The notes below the pieces were generated by a model. It was not told where the DNA came from, did no database searches, and saw only the letters and a program-made list of their open reading frames with translations. The position numbers were made by a program, and so were the translations under genes. A DNA stretch of 64,000 bases from Ciona savignyi (Eukaryota > Chordata > Ascidiacea > Phlebobranchia > Cionidae): the NCBI GenBank assembly GCA_000149265.1, contig CH003275.1, positions 1,256,057 through 1,320,056 on the forward strand, read 5' to 3'. How positions within the stretch are numbered: the first letter of the stretch is position 1; every line of letters begins with the position of its first letter. Of this stretch, positions 24,301 through 33,665 are shown piece after piece.

Positions 24301-27300
24301 TCATACGTATCCTCAAAGGTGAGACAACAGAAATCGGTATAACCGTCAGATTACCTCATATCCACAGACGGCATTAGCCGATATCCTGCAGTATACTTAA
24401 TACGAGTTTACGTAATTGGTAAAACAATAAAATAACTTTAGCGTATATAATAAAGATGCAATTTTCATATTATAAAAAATTTTGTACACCGTTTAAAACA
24501 AAACTTATCAAGTTCTAGTAATTGATCCCACGGTAGGTCGTTAAGGCAGACTAAAGATTTTGTAACAATAACAGCGAAAAAAAATTCTCAATGATTTTCT
24601 GCTCTTTACAGGTTTGGTTTCAAAACCGACGCGCAAAATGGCGTAAAATGGAACGAGCGAAACAACAGCCCCAGCCCATCCAGCACTCCCCCGGGAGTTC
24701 CCCTAATTCACCCAATATTTCGATGAGTAACTCTGACGGGATGATCAACTCATCAAGTCCCATGAACGAGCTGGGTAAGAGCCGCGTGCACAAGGTCGAG
24801 TCTCCAAATTACTCGATTGGGCAAATTAACTGTTTTTTTACAATGCTAATTTTTAAAAAAATTGTTTTCATCGGCGAAGTTTTGAATTCAATTTTTAAAC
24901 CTACCGTGTCCAGTTTTTGGGGGGTAAACAAAAATGGGGGAAAGATGAGAGGAGGGAAACTGCACACTAAAATAAATATTATGACATTAAGAGTTAGTTT
25001 TAAAAATGGAGTTGGGGAAAGATTAGTTCAGGGGTTGAGATTAGTGTTTAAGTTAGGGTTAAAATAAGTTTGAATAGTTTTAGAAAACAGTATCCCTCCT
25101 TCCCTCCTTTTAGTGTTGCCCAGTCTTTGGTTCATTTTTACCGGACTAAGATTTGGATCTTTGGTGGACTTCGTCACTAACACCGGTTTTTAAGCAGATA
25201 TTGGTAACTGGACTGTATTAACTAGTAACCGAGTTGGTTAAGCTCTAACACCTAAAAGTGTATGGGTGATTTTTACATATATTCAATGGGCTTAGAAACT
25301 GGGTTACAATAAGGTTCCATGATTTTAGTAAGCAGGTTACTTAATCCCTCCTTTAAGTGTTTCCCACAACTTATTATCTAAGAAGTCAAATGTTTACAAC
25401 TTTAAGTGCTTGTGCTCTCGCTCAAACGAACTAACACCGGGAACATATCTTTTTTTCAGCGATCAACTCTGTTACTGGCAACTCCATAATGGACGAATCC
25501 AACTCCGATCAACATTCCCACCCGGATGACGTCATGACTATCAAAAACACTCTGCTAGGTGGCGCAGTAGAGCTGGCCAATATAGTAGGTAAGGAATTGG
25601 ATTGGAACCCTATAGGTCCTGTGGCCAAATGGTTAACGCGACCGATACATATACCGACCCTTATACAAACACGGTCCTAGTGACGAGCCCACCATAGGTT
25701 CGAAACTTGGCTCGGTTAAAAAAAAAAAAAAAAAAAATTGGATTGGAACCCTATAGGTCGTGTGGCCGAATGGTTAATGTGACCGATACATATATCAAAT
25801 CACATGCAAAAAACGGTCTTGGGAACGAGCTCATTATGGATTCGAAAAAGACCGAAAAAAAATTGGATTGAAAACCATGATGGGTATGTCAACAAGGCCG
25901 TTTTTAATGATCGGTATATGTATCATTCGGCCCTACGACCGTACAAACCAACTTCTCCTTTTAATATGGCCTATGATATATAAGTTTAGCCTAATTGAAG
26001 ACCATTCTTTTTAAATCTTAGTATTAAATCCTACAATCGCATGCATTATACCACGAACCATTTCACGATGCAGGAAAGAAACAAGTCTCTACCCCGGTAC
26101 GAAGCGAATGTTTGACAGAATCATCCGCCCTGGTGGCCGATGACGTCAGCAATCAGACCCAGCACCACATGGCGTCAGAAATGACGTCATCGCCCAGCTT
26201 CCGAGGAAAGCACGTACATTCCCTGATGTCACCGGGTCAGTGCCAGTCGGGTACTAGTTACAGCAACCAACAATTTGGTCAAGGTAAGACGACGCTGTTT
26301 ATATGTATAGGCTTATATGTATAGCAAGTGTATAACGTACTTCTCTATCTACATATCTTGGGCATAAATATTAGGTAATTATAAGATATAAACGCACCAA
26401 AGTGTGCAAAGTCCGTATATAGACACATGTGTTATTGTCAGCAATTATATACCGTATCCCTTTTCTATATACAAATTTATCATATGTTATAAACAAAACA
26501 AACGTGTGTAAGTTCGCATATTAGAATAAACACTATTTTACAGGTATAAGGTAGAGTAACGAATATAGTTTAAACGAATACCAACAACTGGGTTTTTGGT
26601 TTGAAAATTTTCTTAGAGTTTTTTTTAATCCATTAAACAACTGGGATTTGTCTAGGGTTGGATCCTGTGGTGGACTCGTCTTTTTCCGATTTTTCTATCG
26701 ACCATTTTTTGTGTAGTATTCTTATACGGTCTAGTTAACGATTCGGTCACTTGACTGTACCACTGCAGGGAAACATTCAGCAAGCTAATAGCTGATTTTG
26801 CCTTCTCTTCGCGATATTTTCTTTGGTTGTTTGACTACTTAAGGTTACTTAAACATCGTCATATCAGCGGGAATTAGGTTTAATACCAAAACACATAAAC
26901 CTAATGTAATAAACAATTGATAAAAATAATTAAATTGGGTGCTTTGTGGGTGTTTTCACATTTAAAAAAAAAGGACAATTTTTTTTTAAACTATTCTGCA
27001 AACCAGTGCTTTGTTATTGTGCAATCGCTCCTTGTGATTCATCTGTCGTAGTCAGGTGATTCGTCCCAACCAATCAATACTAAAAGTTGATTGATGACCC
27101 TTCTGCAAATCCTGTAGATAAAATCAATGGGGGTCAATCTGCAGGTTCTATGCAGGTGACAACGGTGTTACGAAACGTTGTTTGTAACCGTTTGATTTTA
27201 ATGCTCACCGTTTCATAATTGCGAACTTTCAATTGTAATTTTGATCGTATACATGTAATTGTTTTGATTAAATATACACACATTACTGTTTTGAATAAAT

Positions 27301-28652
27301 ATACCATGTCAAATTTAAGATTGGGTCCAAATATTAATAACTACTGTTCTAAAGGCTCCCGTGCATTAGAAGTTATTTCCAACAACCCGATGGTAAATAA
27401 TAACCATGTATGGTCGTTTAGCGCGACCAATTCATATAACATGCTTTTCACTCTTCCCAAGTTAAACAAAAAAGTGGAACTTTACTGTAAAGATAAGGGC
27501 GTCAGGGTTAGTGGGGGGGCAGGGATGAGAGTTGGGCTTTGGAATAATCCATAATTATAGTGATTAATTTCCCTTCTTCCCTTCTTTCCTATTTCCATTC
27601 TTTTGGTGTTGCCCTCTGTACAACCCTAGCAACAACTTTTCCGCCATTGGTACCCAGCAGAACACTCAAGTAACGGATATACCATGACAAACATCATCTA
27701 CAGCTTAGTCTTTAGCTTTCGAAATTGGGGTTGGGTGATCCGTGCCAGACAATCCACATTTAAAAGTTGATTGATAAGTTAATGTGTTTTACAGTCTGGA
27801 AGCTAGTCATCTTTTTATAAGAAAATTGATTTTTCCTTTAATACGAGTTGACATTATCTCGGATTTTAAGATGACATTATTTTTAAGGCAGTGATGTTGG
27901 GTATGAGACTTCAATATGCCAAGGATAATCACAGTTCACGACCCCTTTTTTCAATTTATGTTATTGATTTTAAGAAATTCAATATCGGACGATATTGAAT
28001 TTTTATAAGCTTATCATTTGATATCCAAAATGAACTTTATAAACTAGGACACCTTACACGTTCTTATCCATGGTTGGTATGCCAAAGAATGAATTTATAA
28101 CACGATAATTTCGTAGTATAGACCGCTTTCCAGTACCAGATCGCGAAAATTATAACACGAGAATTCGTACTAGGCCGCTTTTCACTGCCAGATCGCTGAT
28201 TCAATTACAGTGTTTATCATTTGAAATGTATTCTAAAAAAAATTATCTTACATCTTCCCATCACAGGGCACAGTCGTTCCCAGCACAACCCTTCATCAGT
28301 GTCATGGTTTCTCTCCGGTGGCGGCAACAACGCGGCCACGTCACTAAACAGCACCCCATTCGCCGATGTTCTATCTGTACTGACTCGTAACACCCCCGGA
28401 TGTTCCACTGTGGCGGCCGCCGCCGTTCTGATGACGTCAACATCCCCCGTGACGTCACCGACCTCGTCCTACCAGAACAGCGTGATGCGAATGAACCCGC
28501 TGCAGGGACATAACGGGATATCGGCGTTCGAAAAGTCTTTCACCAACGGGTTGAACGGGGCCAGTAAAAACAGGAACCTCTTCTTGGAGCAGAGTAATAT
28601 ACACGGAGGTGCTTGCTCCGGCGTGTTGAATCCTAATCATAAGGTGAACTGA
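18375..28652 (+). CDS. Phox2: Paired-like homeodomain transcription factor Phox2, seven exons
   Basis: Vertebrate PHOX2A/B are nuclear DNA-binding proteins that specify autonomic and branchiomotor neurons. Exons are 18375-18515, 19493-19640, 23259-23470, 24612-24774, 25460-25588, 26074-26283 and 28267-28652, all GT/AG with matching phases, giving 462 residues. The first exon holds [11 protein letters not shown], matching PHOX2 YADFSSCSQAS. Exon 2 holds [12 protein letters not shown] and LRDQSPYST, also as in PHOX2. Exon 3 begins VPCKFF (vertebrate VPYKLF). The homeodomain is about residues 122-181. It begins [20 protein letters not shown], has Gln at position 50 ([10 protein letters not shown]), and is split by an intron between positions 46 and 47. 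A C-terminal [12 protein letters not shown] (about 364-375) matches the PHOX2 PFASVLSSLQR motif. The protein is much longer than the human ones (284 and 314) and lacks the long polyalanine tract of PHOX2B. Confidence 0.95.
18690..18925 (+). repeat. SINE-B copy in Phox2 intron 1
   Basis: A diverged head (TTTCGCCGAAAGATTGGTG, ATCGAAACTATTC) leads to GGGACATCACCTGAACTCAG, GAACAACACAATGCAATAG, ATCCGTTAACC and GGTGGACACGAGGTGATCTG. It fills about a quarter of the 977-base intron. Confidence 0.7.
21416..21639 (+). promoter_or_regulatory. Duplicated CRE-bearing module in Phox2 intron 2
   Basis: Two diverged copies begin ATTACAAAGTTGTCCAG (about 21418) and ATTACAAAGTTGTTCAG (about 21555). Each continues through a TTTTCTAC or TTTCCTAC step and a T-rich run to GATGACGTC or AATGACGTC. 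The second copy ends in two intact CRE palindromes, TGACGTCA at 21613-21620 and 21632-21639. The first has TGACGTCG plus a nearby AACGTCAT. bZIP (CREB/ATF) binding is inferred from the motif. Confidence 0.45.
23066..23122 (+). repeat. Three 21-bp repeats antisense to the homeobox-exon splice site
   Basis: GAACTTGCAAGGAAC occurs at 23066-23080 and 23087-23101, and GAACTTGCAAGAAAC at 23108-23122, a 21-bp period. Its exact reverse complement, GTTCCTTGCAAGTTC, lies at 23258-23272. That covers the last base of the intron 2 acceptor and the first 14 bases of Phox2 exon 3. In the transcript each repeat could pair with the exon start across a loop of roughly 135-180 bases. Confidence 0.85.
24082..24184 (+). 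promoter_or_regulatory. Duplicated 52-bp module with CACGTGAT in Phox2 intron 3
   Basis: Copy one (24082-24134) and copy two (24135-24184) share ATTACTTT, TCGTGTGACAGG, TCAATA, CACGTGAT and GGAAAT in the same order. CACGTG is a canonical E-box palindrome for bHLH factors. GTGTGA resembles a T-box half-site. Function is inferred from motifs only. Confidence 0.45.
24917..25124. mobile_element. Foldback (MITE-like) element in Phox2 intron 4
   Basis: The left end is G/A-rich (GGGGGTAAACAAAAATGGGG, GAGGAGGGAAACTGC). The right end is its approximate complement (CCCTCCTTCCCTCCTTTTAG, TGTTGCCCAG). The interior holds GTTAGGGTTAAAAT. Related units of the same size and layout lie at about 27470-27618, 31912-32098 and 41336-41526. 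No transposase is encoded, so it would be non-autonomous. Because of it, the open frame running on from exon 4 to 25067 is not coding. Confidence 0.55.
25614..25862 (+). repeat. Two SINE-A copies with a shared flank, Phox2 intron 5
   Basis: Copy one runs from about 25614 to its A-run ending near 25734. The 19-base flank that precedes it (AATTGGATTGGAACCCTAT) is repeated directly after the A-run and followed by copy two (about 25755-25862). A shorter AATTGGATTG appears again after copy two. The direct repeats look like target-site duplications from successive insertions. The first starts only 25 bases after the exon 5 donor. Confidence 0.85.
25895..25952 (-). repeat. SINE-A 5' fragment, minus strand
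   Basis: It reads on the minus strand as TACGGTCGTAGGGCCGAATG, then ATACATATACCGATC. It is head-to-head with the plus-strand pair just upstream, so the transcript could form a hairpin. Confidence 0.7.
26645..26762 (-). repeat. SINE-A copy, minus strand, Phox2 intron 6
   Basis: The minus strand carries GTGACCGAATCGTTAACTAG and ends at the complement of GGTTGGATCCTG. It is diverged but has the normal length. Confidence 0.6.
27470..27618. mobile_element. Foldback (MITE-like) element in Phox2 intron 6
   Basis: It has the same plan as the unit at 24917-25124: AAAGTGG and GGGCGTCAGGGTTAGTGGGG on the left and CCCTTCTTCCCTTCTTTCC then GGTGTTGCCCTC on the right. The left end is truncated. Confidence 0.45.
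27975..28002. repeat. Perfect 13-bp inverted repeat
   Basis: AAATTCAATATCG is followed by two bases (GA) and then its exact complement CGATATTGAATTT. It would form a tight hairpin in the intron 6 transcript or a dyad binding site in DNA. Confidence 0.7.
28098..28198. repeat. Two-copy tandem duplication just before Phox2 exon 7
   Basis: The copies at about 28098-28146 and 28150-28198 share TTATAACACGA, AATT or AATTTCGTA, GGCCGCTTT or GACCGCTTT, and CCAGATCGC. The second ends about 70 bases before the exon 7 acceptor. Confidence 0.7.
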
Positions 28653-30589
28653 CGTCATATCATTCGTCATCGGTGTGGTTGCAAAAGGTAAACACACCGC
28701 ACACACTCAAACACATTAGCTGTATTAACATCCACTCTTTAAATCAGCCCCTTCCTATTGACATAAATGCTTTTCGAAAGGCGCGTTTTACTGACCTACC
28801 CTACATGATCGTGGTCGGTTTTGAGTTTTAATTTTGTTGGTAATTTTTTTTGTTAAAATGTGAATCATGCGTTTAGATAATTGCTTTCGCAATGTGCAAT
28901 TCTACGAAACTAACTGTCCAGCACAGGAGATATGCCTATAAATAATTACTTTGAATTATGATAATATTGTTAAAACTGAGGTACTATGAACTGTTGTACA
29001 CAACTGTGCTTTATATTGTTGATGTTTCAATCAAATTGCTTTTGCACACATGCTGAGTTTTGTGTGATAGGATAGAATATAAAATACTTATTTTATCCAC
29101 TTGTATGGGACAATGGAAGAATTTCTATCAATCGTCAGATTACCTCCTGGACAGAGTCGAGTTGACCGTCCCTTTACAAAGATCATCAGAGATCATTTTA
29201 AGACATTAAACGAAAGAAAAAAAACTTTAAGCCTTGGGGGAACAAAGTGACTAATATGGCAATGCCGGATGTTGATTACGAGTATGTTCGTAAAGATCTG
29301 TAAACTTATGGGGACTATAAAAGTGTCTAAATTGACTTTGTGGTGAAAAGGTTAACGCGTCCGATTCACATGCCAATTTTTACTTAAAAACGGTCTTTGT
29401 GACGAGCACATTAAATCTTTGAAACTTGGACAGATTAATTTTTTTACAGTTATGTGGCTAAACTGTGTTAAAATTAAGGTATTCTTATGACAAATATACT
29501 ATCGGATTAGTGGAACTATTGCAGTGTGCTGTATAAGATTAAGTTTTTTTTGGCAGAACCTATTATTAAGTTCGGGCAAATGTTGAAACCAATGTGGCTT
29601 GTCAGTAATATAAAAAGGATCATAAAATTGGTCGCGTAAATTCGAATCGACCCTTCGTCGGAACAACTTTACAATTTTTTTAAAACCGGGTTTAATTAAT
29701 TCATTGACTCTCTGGTAAGAATTTTTCGTGTATAATTTGATATATAATATGTATCGGTGTCGTTAACAATTCGGTTACACAACCGACCAGAAAGTAAGTT
29801 TCATTTACCTGGCTAAGTTTCAAACAATGGGGTTTTTGCTAACACCATGACCGTTCAGATTGTTTTACCGAACTGTAAGTCTCTGGAGCCTCCAGCCCAC
29901 TGCTGCAGATGGACGACAGAAGAACATTGACATGCGATATGAAATAATTCCCTTTATTCACGTCATATCGGTCGCTCATAACAAATACCGTACTACATAG
30001 ATAAGGTCACGTTGACTTGTGTTGTATCACTTCACATGGTAGTTAACCGCACAAGTAATTAATGTCGCAGGCTTAGGTCTACTCACGACAAGGCCGCTTT
30101 GAAATAGCCGCTACATGTGTTTAAATTTGACATTCTGCAAATTGCCACCGACCGACGCTTTAATTACTTTTTACATTGTCCAACCACGACTTTATAAAAG
30201 GTTAGATTTAATGGTTTAATAAGTGCTACAAATATAAAGTATCAACACCAATAGGAGGAACGTTTTCATGCGCAATCATAACAAAATCCAAGATCAAAGT
30301 TAACATAGGAGACTTAATCCGGATTAAAATATTTTAGGGTAGGAAAATGTAAGCATAAATAACATACCGTGTATTATGATGACCAAAATCCACACTTACT
30401 GCAGATTATAACATGTAAAGAGAGGTTGTAACAAACACGTGTCACACAGTTTAAATATAAACAATGTGACATGTACCAGCGTTCCTCTTTATATCCACAG
30501 CGTTTAAACCTATAACAACTCTCAACTTTAAAGACAACCAAATTTATTTTGGACAAATTGAATGACGCTTAATTGGAATGACCATTGTC
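28653..30589. other. Phox2 3' flank and intergenic DNA
   Basis: No canonical AATAAA was found in the first 350 bases after the Phox2 stop. Repeats include SINE-B (minus) near 29055-29170, SINE-A (plus) near 29338-29440, and a SINE-A head (minus) near 29735-29800. A SINE-B-like GTGTGCTGTATAAG lies near 29525. About 29870-30580 matches no repeat in the window and has no supported frame. Confidence 0.45.
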
Positions 30590-30975
30590 CGGTAAGTTAA
30601 TCGGTAGGCGCATCGACGGACTGAATATGACCGACTGGGGTATTACATCGAAACCAGACGCAGAATAGGTTTTCCATAAAGTAGGGACTTATTAAACATC
30701 TTCTGAACTCAGTGTGTAATTACTAAAAACTGAAGGGATGACTCAATCAATGATACCACATTACATTAGTTCTGTTAACATTACGGTGGGCTGACGATTA
30801 TTGTGACGATTTCTCGTTTGTTCATTCTTCCACCTTTTCTTTCTACCAAACTGTCACAACTTGTACGGTCGTGTGGCCGAATGGTAAACGCGACCGATAC
30901 ATATACCAAATCACATACAATAAAACGGCCTTGGGGCGAGCTAATTATCGGTTCGAAACCAAGCCCGACAAAAAA
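30590..30975 (+). repeat. SINE-B followed by SINE-A, plus strand
   Basis: About 30590-30800 is a diverged SINE-B (GTAGGCGCATCGACGGACTG, ATCGAAACCAGACG, ACATTACGGTGGGCTGACG). About 30862-30975 is a SINE-A with intact GGTCGTGTGGCCGAATGG, AAACGCGACCGATACATATA and ATCGGTTCGAAACCAAGCC. The open frame at 30803-30991 is made of this repeat sequence. Confidence 0.75.
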
Positions 30976-31029
30976 ACTGTTACAACTATAGAGTTGATGT
31001 ACGGAAAACGCTGCTAGCTTTTTGGTTGT

Positions 31030-31400
31030 GTCCTTGAAGACAGCAAGTTAAGCTAAGCTCCATATAGTGTTGATTAAAAAACTGTGGAAATTTTGTCATT
31101 TTATACAACACGCTGCTATAGCTCCGATCGTACGACTTGAGGCACATTACCCTTATTACAAGGACTTTTATTGTCCCATCCATACGAATAAATATGGGTA
31201 ATATGTCCTAACGGTCGTGGACATCATCTACCAACTCTAGAGAGAAACGATGTCTTTCGATCGCTTTGCCGTTCCATTTTGTTTATTTACACATTCTAAA
31301 CTTTGAGAGACTATTTATCCCCGTGGATGGGAAAACGCAGATAAGTTTATTTGTGCCCACCGCTGGGTAACTGGAGCTGTTGCTCTACATTGTAAATTGA
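31030..31400 (-). repeat. Diverged SINE-B, minus strand
   Basis: The minus strand shows the pyrimidine-rich end near 31325 (from CCGTGGATGGGAAAACGC on the plus strand) and CCACCGCTGGG near 31360. It is heavily diverged and its borders are uncertain. Confidence 0.4.
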
Positions 31401-31911
31401 GATGTTTGTACTATTTTAGCTGAGCCTATTAGTCTAGTGGGTTCAGTCGACGACTATTTGGTTCCTTGCTAAGTTAGATCCAACTGTATTTGGCTTAAGC
31501 TACAGTGAATAAAACTATAACCGACTATAAGCCAAACCTTTGTTTAACAACAACACAGAAATTAATGCAACGATTTTAATAGCGTTGATTTGATTTAAGT
31601 ACGCCTATACAGTTCACATACGATTAACACAACACTGGTAATACAGCGCGATAAAAGTTAAACAGATTTGAACAATGTGCTGCGAAAAAAAGTACGGAAT
31701 GTTCTAGGAATGTGTGTAATGTATGGAACTATGCGAACAGGTCAACAACGAAAGGTAAAGGGCGTTCGATCAACACATCACAGAAAAATCACCGAGAATG
31801 GCATGGATCTTTAGCGCAGCTAGCGACAGCGTGGAGTTTGGTGGCGGCAGCAAAGCGTAGTTTCTGAAATATAAGATTTCTATAAGTCCGGTTGTAAAAA
31901 AATCTGGACAC

Positions 31912-32098
31912 AAATGGGAAAAAATTTAAAGCAAAGAAAGAGGGAAGTAGGGAAGGAGGAAAACAACTGACAAAAATAAAGGTTAGGGCGTTATGGTTTA
32001 CTGTTATGGCTTTTGGGTAGGGTTTGAACTAGTTTTTATTGTTTTAGCAAGTTTTGTCGTTTCCCTTTTTTTCTTTTTCTATGCTTTTAGTGTTGCCA
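31912..32098. mobile_element. Foldback (MITE-like) element
   Basis: The left end is AAATGGGAAAAAATTTAAAG, then AGAGGGAAGTAGGGAAGG. The right end is GTTTCCCTTTTTTTC, then GCTTTTAGTGTTGCCACC. The interior holds GGTTAGGGCG. It has the same size and layout as the other three units. Confidence 0.5.
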
Positions 32099-32198
32099 CC
32101 AAAAAAATGAAAAGTTCATTGCATAAAATATATCCGCCTATAAATATCCCGGAACTCGCGTATTCGTCCTATTCCGCATTCTTTTCTGGCAGGTCGGA

Positions 32199-32500
32199 CC
32201 TGTTGCGGTCGCAACCAAAATAAAGCGGGAGCATTAGCTCCGGTGTTGTGACGTAATAGAGACCCTAAAGCGGCATGTTCGCAGAGGTTATGACACCGGC
32301 GCACGTCATTTTGCCATGTTTCACGGGTAAGGTTCGGGAAAAGGCGGCCTCCCGATCTTGGCGGCGCATCAAGAAATTTGAATTTGTCAATTATTGCTTC
32401 CGCCCAACGCCATTCTGACGTCCCGATTGATCTTATGACGTAACAGAGATGTTTTGGGTAACAAATAGGATGTTTCCTGTACATTACAACGTAATTTGTT
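32199..32500. promoter_or_regulatory. CpG-rich unique island with bZIP-like sites
   Basis: CpG content is clearly above the surroundings. TGACGTAATAGAGAC lies at 32249-32263 and a near match, TGACGTAACAGAGA, at 32436-32449. The same 15-mer recurs at 35494-35508 in a second island. An open frame on the minus strand (32116-32484) lacks any protein signature. Regulatory function is inferred. Confidence 0.35.
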
Positions 32501-32885
32501 GATTGGGGCCGTTTTTATCGAACCGGGATAATTCAACCTATATTTCGCATTGCCAATACACTACTTACTAGTCACGGAGGCAGTAGTGCTGGGTTCGAAA
32601 CCATGCACGGTCGTATTATAACAAAAATTGATGGTAATTTTTTTTCCACCATAACAAAAAAGCAGGTTTTAGGACGAAATTACAAGTAATAAAGAAAAGG
32701 TTATTTCGAATAAAAGAAAGTGCACCCGTCCCTATTTACAATGTGGATGGAAGAGAAACAAGAATAAAACATTTCTATGACTCCGACTATCTTGCGTTGT
32801 TTGATTTTGCCCAAATACCTGGACGCCATTGACAAACGTACTTTCTTGTCATCGTGGCGTACCTGATAACTATCTGATTAACAAA

Positions 32886-33062
32886 CAACGGACAAAACGG
32901 ACGAGTTTGTGGATATTCTTAAGGCGGACGTGTTTGTATGCACTTAAAGAAAATGTGAAAAAAACGAACGCGTCCGTGAATATTTTTATGACGGGCGAGT
33001 TCGTATAGTCTATTCGGAAAACGGACAAAAACGGACGTGTTCGTAGGTATTATTACGAGCGC
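32886..33062. repeat. Degenerate minisatellite built on ACGGACG
   Basis: Variants of AAAACGGACGTGTTCGT followed by GGTATTATTACG-like spacers recur four or five times (for example 32894, 32925, 32966, 32997, 33021) with irregular spacing. It is not coding in any frame. Confidence 0.55.
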
Positions 33063-33269
33063 GGTTAAAAAAGAGTTATTCTGCAAATTATTCAAATTGC
33101 ATCATTCTACATTTTAATTAAAAAAAATCGAGTGATGGATTGTATATTATTAATCTGGCAATGAATCCGGGTATATTTAAACCACGATCGATTTCAAATA
33201 CACAGAGTTGGATTTTGGACTTTTATCAGATTACACTGTTTGCTTAGTATAAGCCGATGTTATAAACAA

Positions 33270-33665
33270 TAACAGATCCCTTAATACCAACAGCCGAATA
33301 CAGCGCGTTGATAGCGGATTACGACCCGCTATTTAAAATCGACGTGCGTCGGAGTTTCGGATTTCTGTGAAAATCTTCCGGGGAAATTCGAATCGTGACT
33401 CGGCGGTAGGATTATCCCCCCTACACGTTCACAGCCTCAAACGGCCTCTAATCCGGCCAATCTAAACGGCTGCCGTATCTTTTAGCCGCGCTGCTGCATT
33501 CGGGTGCGTGTGTTATCGGTTACCACACAAACACTGCGCCACGAATGCGCTTTTCCGAACTTTAGGATCCGGTTAAAACGGTTAAATAAACGTCCCCAAA
33601 GGTAAACCGGGTTTAACGAATCAAACCATTGTTTATTGTGGGGCGCGACGTTTCGCACCTATGCT
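33270..33665. promoter_or_regulatory. CpG-rich unique island, candidate enhancer
   Basis: The segment is GC-rich for this locus and shares nothing with the SINE families. It holds GGATTA-type K50 homeodomain (Otx/Gsc-like) sites at about 33315 and 33401, with CTTCCGG (ETS-like) near 33375. No open frame spans it. Function is inferred from motifs. Confidence 0.3.

Noticed and set aside
25018-25060. Telomere-like GTTAGGGTTA string
   Set aside because: It is a single short occurrence within a foldback element, not a telomeric array.
24591-25067. Open frame running from Phox2 exon 4 far into the intron
   Set aside because: A consensus donor ends exon 4 at 24774, and the extension runs into a foldback element. 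The next exon joins in phase.
32116-32484. 122-residue minus-strand frame
   Set aside because: It overlaps a CpG-rich unique island and a foldback element end, and there is no recognisable protein signature.
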